NCBI RefSeq assembly: GCF_943736985.1
Contig: NZ_CALSFS010000006.1
Span: 124,001-188,000 of the forward strand
Direction of reading: 5' to 3'
Length of the DNA: 64,000 bases
Source: Clostridium sp. Marseille-Q2269
GTDB lineage: Bacteria; Bacillota; Clostridia; Clostridiales; Clostridiaceae
Shown here in pieces: positions 58,061-64,000 of the stretch (positions within the stretch are counted from its first letter, which is position 1; the number at the start of each line of letters is the position of its first letter). The notes beneath the pieces were generated by a model. It was not told where the DNA came from. It did no database searches and saw nothing but the letters and a program-made list of their open reading frames with translations. Made by a program: the position numbers and the translations under genes.

Positions 58061-58201
58061 CTAAATATCACCAGGTTGGCAATTTAGTTCTCTGCACATT
58101 GCTTCTAGGGTAGAAAATCTTATAGCTTTTGCTTTGTTATTTTTTAAAATTGATAAATTGGTGTTAGTTTTACTCCTTATAATTATTGAATATATTTCCA
58201 T
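58061..58201 (-). pseudogene. Remnant of a small Cro/CI-type helix-turn-helix regulator
   Basis: The 46-codon frame ends KAIRFSTLEAMCRELNCQPG and DI-stop. This is the end of short YozG-like Xre regulators (normally about 70 residues, with GISRNTISNL before it). The recognition region here is degraded (IRSKTNTNLSILKNNKAK) and the first 20 or more residues are gone. It is probably inactive. Confidence 0.65.
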
Positions 58202-58290
58202 AATAATTTTATTTATCTCACAAGTAAGAAAAGTTTAAGTTATAATATATATAATAGATTTGATTATTTTATTTTAAAAAAATATTTTAT

Positions 58291-58465
58291 CCGATGACTA
58301 CACGCTCTAATGCTCTTATCCCACTCTGTGAAAGCGATTGGCACGGAATCGAAGATTTGGACTCTCTGCTTTTCTTCAAAGTGGGAGTAAAGAGCGGGTA
58401 CGTTCCTGGATAACAATTTCCAAGCTTTAGAGGGAGTAAAAACTCCCTCTGAAGCCAAGAACTTT
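58291..58465. other. GC-rich island with nested stems, candidate structured RNA
   Basis: This stretch has markedly higher GC than its AT-rich flanks. GCTCTTATCCCACTCTG (58312) pairs with CAAAGTGGGAGTAAAGAGC (58377-58395) in a long stem. Inside it, CGATT and AATCG form a small hairpin around GGCACGG. A third hairpin AGAGGGAGTAAAAACTCCCTCT closes the island. A minus-strand frame of 64 codons crosses it, but the stems suggest RNA, not protein. Strand and family are not determined; comparison with Rfam clostridial RNAs such as raiA would be the first test. Confidence 0.5.
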
Positions 58466-58547
58466 GTTTATAGTATAGATATTAACTATAATAATTATGA
58501 AACAGAAAAGTGAAAACATAACTAGATGTAAAAGGGAGATGAAACAT

Positions 58548-59777
58548 ATGAGAATATTGCATACCTCCGATTGGCACTTGGGAAAGAATCTTGAAGGTTT
58601 TAGTAGAATGGATGAGCAGGAGAGATTTTTACAAGATTTTATTAACATTGTGGAAAACAATAATATAGATATGGTGATAATAGCCGGGGATATATATGAT
58701 AATGGTAATCCTCCTGCTAGAGCGGAAAAAATGTTCTATGCTTGCATAAAAAAAGTGAGCAATAAGGGAAAAAGATTAGTATTGATCATAGCAGGTAATC
58801 ATGATAATCCAGAAAGACTGGTTGCTGCAAGTCCATTAGCTTATGATGAAGGAATAATACTTATGGGAACCCCTAAAACAATAGTGTCAAAAGGAAATTA
58901 CGGAGATTTTAAGGTTATAGATTCAGATTCATCTTGTTTAGAAATAGAAATAAAAAAAGAAAAGGCTGTAATTATAGCCTTACCTTATCCTAGTGAAAAA
59001 AGATTAAATGAAGTATTATCTAAAGAAATAGATAATGATGAGGACAGAAGAAAGACTTATTCAGAAAGAATAGGTGAAATATTTTCTAATTTAGAGGATA
59101 AATATTATAAAGATAATACTGTAAATTTAGCTATTTCTCATATATTTATAAACGGAGGAGAAGAAACGGATTCTGAAAGACCTATACAATTAGGTGGTAG
59201 TTTGGCTGTGGATACATATAATTTACCTAAGAAAGCTCAGTATATAGCATTGGGACATCTTCATAAACCACAGAAGGTAAGAGGATTAGATAATGCTTAT
59301 TATTCTGGATCACCATTGCCTTATAGTAAGAGTGAAAAGGGATATAGTAAGGGATGCAAAATAATAGATGTACATCCAGGAGAGAATGCCAAAATTGAAG
59401 ATATTTATTTTAACAACTATAAACCTATAGAAGTATGGCATTGTAATGGTGTAGATGATGCTATAAATAGATGTGAAGAAAATAAAGATAAGGATATGTG
59501 GTTGTATTTACATATAAAAACAGAACAATATATAAGTACAGAAGATATAAAAGCTTTAAAGGAGATAAAAAAAGATATAGTTGAAATTGTACCAGAAATA
59601 GAAGAAAAAAAAGAAGAGATCTTTAAAGGGAATATAAAAGAAAAATCTATGGGAGAATTATTTAAATCCTTTTATGTTAATCAAAGGGGAATAGAAGCTA
59701 GTGAAGAATTGATGGATTTGTTTTTAAGAATAGCTCAAGAGGAGGATGAATATGAGACCAAAGAAACTTGTGATTAA
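58548..59777 (+). CDS. sbcD: Exonuclease SbcCD, subunit D
   Basis: This 409-residue Mre11-type metallophosphoesterase opens with MRILHTSDWHLGKNLEGF. Later it has IIAGDIYDNGNPPARAE (near 44), IIAGNHDNPERL (near 83) and ALGHLHKPQKV (near 237), supplying the manganese ligands. It cuts hairpins and blocked ends together with SbcC. The ATG at 58548 is set by AAAGGGAGATG; an in-frame ATG at 58497 would precede it. Its end overlaps the sbcC start by 26 bases. Confidence 0.95.
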   Translation: MRILHTSDWHLGKNLEGFSRMDEQERFLQDFINIVENNNIDMVIIAGDIYDNGNPPARAEKMFYACIKKVSNKGKRLVLIIAGNHDNPERLVAASPLAYDEGIILMGTPKTIVSKGNYGDFKVIDSDSSCLEIEIKKEKAVIIALPYPSEKRLNEVLSKEIDNDEDRRKTYSERIGEIFSNLEDKYYKDNTVNLAISHIFINGGEETDSERPIQLGGSLAVDTYNLPKKAQYIALGHLHKPQKVRGLDNAYYSGSPLPYSKSEKGYSKGCKIIDVHPGENAKIEDIYFNNYKPIEVWHCNGVDDAINRCEENKDKDMWLYLHIKTEQYISTEDIKALKEIKKDIVEIVPEIEEKKEEIFKGNIKEKSMGELFKSFYVNQRGIEASEELMDLFLRIAQEEDEYETKETCD

Positions 59778-62700
59778 GGGACTAAACAGTTTTATACAAA
59801 AACAAGAAATAGACTTTGAAACTTTAGTTAAGAGAGGTTTGTTTGGTATATTTGGTCCTACAGGAAGTGGAAAATCCAGCATATTGGATGCTATGACTAT
59901 GGCTCTATATGGAGATATAGCAAGAGACAGTACTCAGTTTATAAACCTAGATACAGACTCTTTATTTGTAAGTTATGAATTTGATATATGTAGAGGAGAT
60001 AAAAGAGAGGATTATGTTGTTTCAAGAAGCGTAAAAAGGGACAAGAAAGGTGGCTATAAAACCTCTGCAGCTAGGTTAGTTAAAAATATTAATGGTGAAG
60101 AAGAAATAATAGCAGACAAACCAAGGGATATACAAAAAAATATAGAAGATATAATAGGATTAACTGCAGAGGATTTTACTCGTTCAGTAGTTATACCTCA
60201 AGGAAAGTTTAGTGAATTTTTAAAACTAAGTGGAAAAAGTAGAAGAGACATGTTAGAGAGAATATTTGGACTAGAAAAGTATGGTAAAAAACTTTCAGAG
60301 AGAATAAGAAAAGCTAAGAATAAACAGCTATCTTCATTAACACTAATAGAAGGAAGAATGGAACAATATAAAGAGGTATCTAAGGAAAAATTACAGGAAT
60401 TAAAAAAGCAACATGAAGATTTATTAAAAGAGAAATCTAAAATATTAAAAGAAAAAGATGAAACCAATAAGGTTTATGATAGTTATAAAATCATATGGGA
60501 ACTTCAAGAAGAGTTGGATTGTTACTTAAATAAATTAGAGAATTTAAAAAAACAGTTAGTGGATATTGAAGGGAAAAAAGTAAGAGTAGAAAAAGGAGAA
60601 AATGCGTTAAAGGTTAAGCCCTATATAGATGAGCTTTATAAAATTGAGCAAGATAGAAATGAAAATGAAAAAGAATTAGAATTGGCCTTAAAGGAGCTAA
60701 ATAATATAGATTTAAACTTGTTAACTATAGAAAAAGAATACAAGAAAGCATTAGAAGACAAAGAAGAAAAAATACCTTTATTATTACAAAAAGAAAGTAA
60801 TTTATTACAAGCTATGGAGATAAAGAAAAAAGTTGACATTATAAAAAAAGAAAGAATAAATTTAGTAGATAAATATAGAAAAAAGAAAGTGTTATAAAAA
60901 TAAAAATTAGAGAAAAAACAAATAGAAGATATTATAAATGAAATTCAAAAGGAAATAAAATTAAAAGATGAAGAAATAAATTCTTTAAAAATAGATGGGG
61001 ATAGAAAAGAAAAAATACAAAAATTATATGAAATAGATAAAGAATATAAAAGATTAAACTTGGAATTTTGCAATGTAATAGAAAAAATAAAAAAGAAATC
61101 AAAAAACTTGAAAGAATATGAATTAGAGTATAAAGATACATTTAAAATGCAAAAAGACATAAATAAAGCCTTAGACCACTTATTAAACAAAAAAGAAAAT
61201 TTGATAAAAAATTTTCCAGGAGACAATGACATACTACTTCATAAAAAGGACTATATAAATAAATTAAATGAGGATTTTAATAATTTACATAAGATAAATA
61301 GTAAAAAAGTGGAGCTGAAACATAAATTAAAAGAAAAATTATCTCAAAAATTAGATTTACAAAATCAGTGGGAAAAAATATTAAAAGAATTAAAGAATAA
61401 AGAAGAAAAAGCTGGAGAACTATATGAAAAAATAAATAATATAGAAAAAATGGATATGGCATCTATACTAGCATCTAGTTTAAAACAGAAAGAATCATGC
61501 CCTGTATGTGGATCTATACATCATGTTAAATTAGCTAAAAAAGTTGATATAAAAGAATTAGAATCATTAAAAGAAGATTATGAAAATATTTCTAAAGAAT
61601 TAGAAAATATAAAAAAAGAAGAAAATGAAAAAAATATACTTTTAATTTCTATAAAAAAAGAAGAAGAATTAATATTAGAGGAATTAGAGGACTTAAATAA
61701 ACAATTAGAAAATAGAGATTTAGATGATTTAGTATACAAGCTTAAAAAAGAAAAAGATGATTTTCAAAAATTAAATTCCAATATAAAATTATGGGAAAAA
61801 GAAAAATTAGAGTTAGAAGAAGAGATAAATAATATTCAAAAGGAAAAAAATAATATAGATAAAGAGGAAGCTAAAAAAAATGAATCTATATTAAAAGAAA
61901 AGGAATTAATAGCTGCTATAGAAAAGGACAAAGAAGAACAAGAAGTATTATTTAAGAAAAAAGAAAACGAATATACAACCTTAAAAGAAGAAATTAAAGT
62001 GTATGATGTGGAAGAAGAGATAAATAAAATCAGAGATTATGATAAAAAAATAGAAAAATACAATAACATTATAAAAGATAAAAGAGAGCAGCTAGATTAT
62101 AAAAATAGTAAGAGAGAAGAAATGGTTAAATATATAAATGCTATAGAAATAGATTTAGGGAAAATAATAGAAGCAGGGAAAGAAAAGAAGAATTTTATAG
62201 ATAAAGAAGAAAAAGAAATAGAAAAATTAAATGTAGAATACATATGTAAAGAGCATTTAGAAGAAATAAAAAAGGAAATAGAAAATATAAAGATAAGAGA
62301 AGAAAAGCTAAGAGTTAAAATAGATATTGAACAGAAAAATAGAGAAATACTATGGGAAAATAAAATAAGTAAAGATCAAATAAAAATTAATTTACAAAAA
62401 CTTTATAATGAAAAATCTACCCAGTTAAATAAGTCATTTGAGGAAAATAAGTTTAATACTTTAGAAGATGCAAAATTAATGTTAATATGTAAAGAAGAAA
62501 TAGAGGAGTTACAAAAAGAAATAGAAGAATTTGAAAAAGACTACAACAATTTAAATATGAATATAGAAAGAGTAAATAAAAAGTTGAAGGGAGAAAGGAT
62601 TGATAAGGAAAGCTGGAAAGAAATAATAGGAAGAAAAGAAAACAAAGAAAAAGAGTTGGAAGATATAAGCAAAACCGTTGTAATTATAGAAAAAACTATA

Positions 62701-63279
62701 AGTGACATGAAAGATGATATAAAGGCACTAAAAGATTTATTAGATGAGAAAGAAAATGTATGTCATAAAAAAGCTTTATTGGAGGATATGGACAAATTAA
62801 TTCAAGGCAATAAATTTGTAGAATTTGTAGCTATGAATCAGCTGCAATATATTGCATTTGAAGCCTCTAGACGGCTTAAGGATATAACAAGAGGTAGATA
62901 TGCATTAGAGCTAGATTGTAATGGGAACTTTACCATGAGAGATGATTTTAATGGAGGAGGCATAAGACCTACAAACACTTTATCAGGTGGGGAAACTTTT
63001 TTAACATCATTATCATTAGCCCTATCACTATCTTCTCAGATACAACTAAAAGGAAGAGCACCTTTAGAATTTTTCTTTTTAGATGAAGGATTTGGCAGCT
63101 TAGATAGTGAACTGTTAGATACAGTTATGACATCTCTTGAAAATTTGAGAAGTGATAGATTAAGTGTAGGAATTATAAGTCATGTAGAAGAACTTAAAAA
63201 TAGAGTGCCAATAAAACTTATAGTAGATCCTGCAGTTCCAGGTGAGGGTGGAAGTAAAATAAAAATAGAATATAGCTAG
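59752..63279 (+). pseudogene. sbcC: Exonuclease SbcCD subunit C, frame broken by two in-frame stops
   Basis: The frame encodes a Rad50-type SMC-like ATPase of about 1175 codons. Walker A GPTGSGKSSILDAM (near residue 35), the Q-loop SVVIPQGKFSEFL, a long coiled coil, the zinc hook ESCPVCGSIHH at 61492, then LSGGETFLTSLSLALS and FFFLDEGFGSLD near the end are all present. TAA at 60895 and TAA at 60901 interrupt the first coiled-coil arm; reading then resumes in the same frame without further defects. No good ribosome site follows, though TTG codons exist (for example 61060). The gene is probably inactive, or the stops are sequence errors. GGAGG precedes the ATG at 59752. Confidence 0.8.
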
Positions 63280-63307
63280 CATTAAGTTGCAGCGTGGAGG
63301 TAATTTG

Positions 63308-63856
63308 ATGAAGAAATTAGATGAAAAAATATTATACAAGGGTAAATGGATAAGTTTTAAGGAAATAAGTTATTTAAACAAGGAAGAAAAACTTTTAAAA
63401 TGGGAAGCCATAGAGAGAACAAACACCACTGCAGCTGTAGTTATTGTGGCAAAATTAGTTCCATCAGAAAGATATATATTTATAAAGCAATATAGACCAG
63501 CCATAGATAACTATGTTATAGGTTTCCCAGCAGGATTGGTGGAACAGGAAGATATTGAATTAGAAGCTAAGAGAGAATTAAAAGAAGAAACAGGCTATAT
63601 AGGAAAAGTTATAGATATAGGACCTAAGGTAAGAGCTAACCCAGCATTATTAACAGATTATACTATATTGGTTCAAATGGAGATTGATGAAAACTGTGAG
63701 CTAAATAAAAATCCTAAACAAGACCTAGAACCTTCAGAGGATATAGAAGTTATATTAGTTTCTAAAGAGGAAACAAGAGATTTTTTAATAGAGCAAAAAA
63801 ATAAGGGGATAGATATAGGTGTAGGACCATGGTACATATTTGGATTTACATTATAA
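63308..63856 (+). CDS. NUDIX hydrolase, ADP-ribose pyrophosphatase type
   Basis: This 182-residue NUDIX enzyme has the box GFPAGLVEQEDIELEAKREL followed by KEETGYIG, matching GX5EX7REUXEEXGU with an extended spacing. FIKQYRPAIDNYVI upstream of the box is typical of ADP-ribose pyrophosphatases. It probably cleaves ADP-ribose to AMP and ribose phosphate. The ATG at 63308 follows TGGAGGT; an in-frame start at 63287 lacks a site. It follows sbcC by 28 bases and ends before a terminator. Confidence 0.9.
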   Translation: MKKLDEKILYKGKWISFKEISYLNKEEKLLKWEAIERTNTTAAVVIVAKLVPSERYIFIKQYRPAIDNYVIGFPAGLVEQEDIELEAKRELKEETGYIGKVIDIGPKVRANPALLTDYTILVQMEIDENCELNKNPKQDLEPSEDIEVILVSKEETRDFLIEQKNKGIDIGVGPWYIFGFTL

Positions 63857-63930
63857 TTAATTATTTTTTAGTTTATATAAAACTTTAAAAATATTTTATA
63901 AAACCTATATTTTAAAATAGCAATAAAAAT

Positions 63931-63970
63931 AACTAGGAAAAAGTGATTAAGTTAATTCCTAGTATTTTTT
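63931..63970 (+). terminator. Terminator of the sbcDC-NUDIX unit
   Basis: ACTAGGAA (63932-63939) pairs with TTCCTAGT (63956-63963) and is followed by a run of T. Confidence 0.75.
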
Positions 63971-64000
63971 ATTGAATTTGTAAAATAGTGTGAAAAAATC

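Noticed and set aside
58264-58458. 64-residue minus-strand frame over the GC-rich island
   Set aside because: No ribosome site, no recognised domain, and nested stems in the same stretch argue for structured RNA or repeat; kept only as part of that finding.

Overview
The window is about 28 percent GC with GC-rich rRNA at its left end. Genes are tightly packed, Shine-Dalgarno sites are strong, and TTG and GTG starts are common. The gene content (Re-type citrate synthase, AddAB, a riboswitch-controlled NhaC carrier, pantothenate and thiamine operons, a ThrE pair) points to a Clostridium. My best inference is the C. botulinum group I / C. sporogenes cluster, but no species-level marker was tested.

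Layout. 1-2840: end of an rRNA operon (partial 23S, 5S, tRNA-Asn, terminator). 2945-4690: secreted metallo-beta-lactamase lipoprotein and a PlsC acyltransferase. 5035-9505: Re-citrate synthase, aconitase and isocitrate dehydrogenase, which together make 2-oxoglutarate for glutamate. 9836-12867: an amino-acid ABC ATPase, then a lysine riboswitch with terminator ahead of an NhaC-type carrier. 12897-15543: DUF378 protein and panB-panC-panD. 16050-19493 is addB and 29638-33474 is addA. The roughly 10 kb between them holds a MITE-like repeat, a basic-tailed protein, a TPR operon, a decayed membrane gene, and a TetR-controlled unit of hypB, a large Fe-S flavoprotein, hypA and a DUF5692 membrane protein. 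It also holds a dead response regulator.

33630-44820: chemotaxis receptor with an extra C-terminal sensor-like domain, PepT, a 118-bp palindromic element, patatin phospholipase, a complete-looking IS element with inverted ends, two small unknown genes, a RAYT/REP-like hairpin, an amino-acid ABC permease and binding protein, a methyltransferase and an EAL-HDOD protein. 45175-47833: TPP-riboswitch-controlled thiD-thiM-thiE. 48111-54878: ddl, a YeeE/TusA/YeeE sulfur-uptake unit, a LysR regulator, split ThrE exporter genes and a MocR regulator. 54953-58465: LemA and a TPM-domain protein with a duplicated gene fragment between them, several gene remnants and a GC-rich structured island. 58548-63856: sbcD, an sbcC reading frame broken by two in-frame stops, and a NUDIX hydrolase.

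The best candidate for an undescribed system is the TetR / hypB / Fe-S flavoprotein / hypA / DUF5692 unit (22419-28154): nickel-insertion chaperones co-transcribed with a six-part redox enzyme and a membrane protein, with no hydrogenase or other nickel enzyme gene in view. The GC-rich island at 58291-58465 (possible structured RNA) and the doubly interrupted sbcC are the next most interesting.
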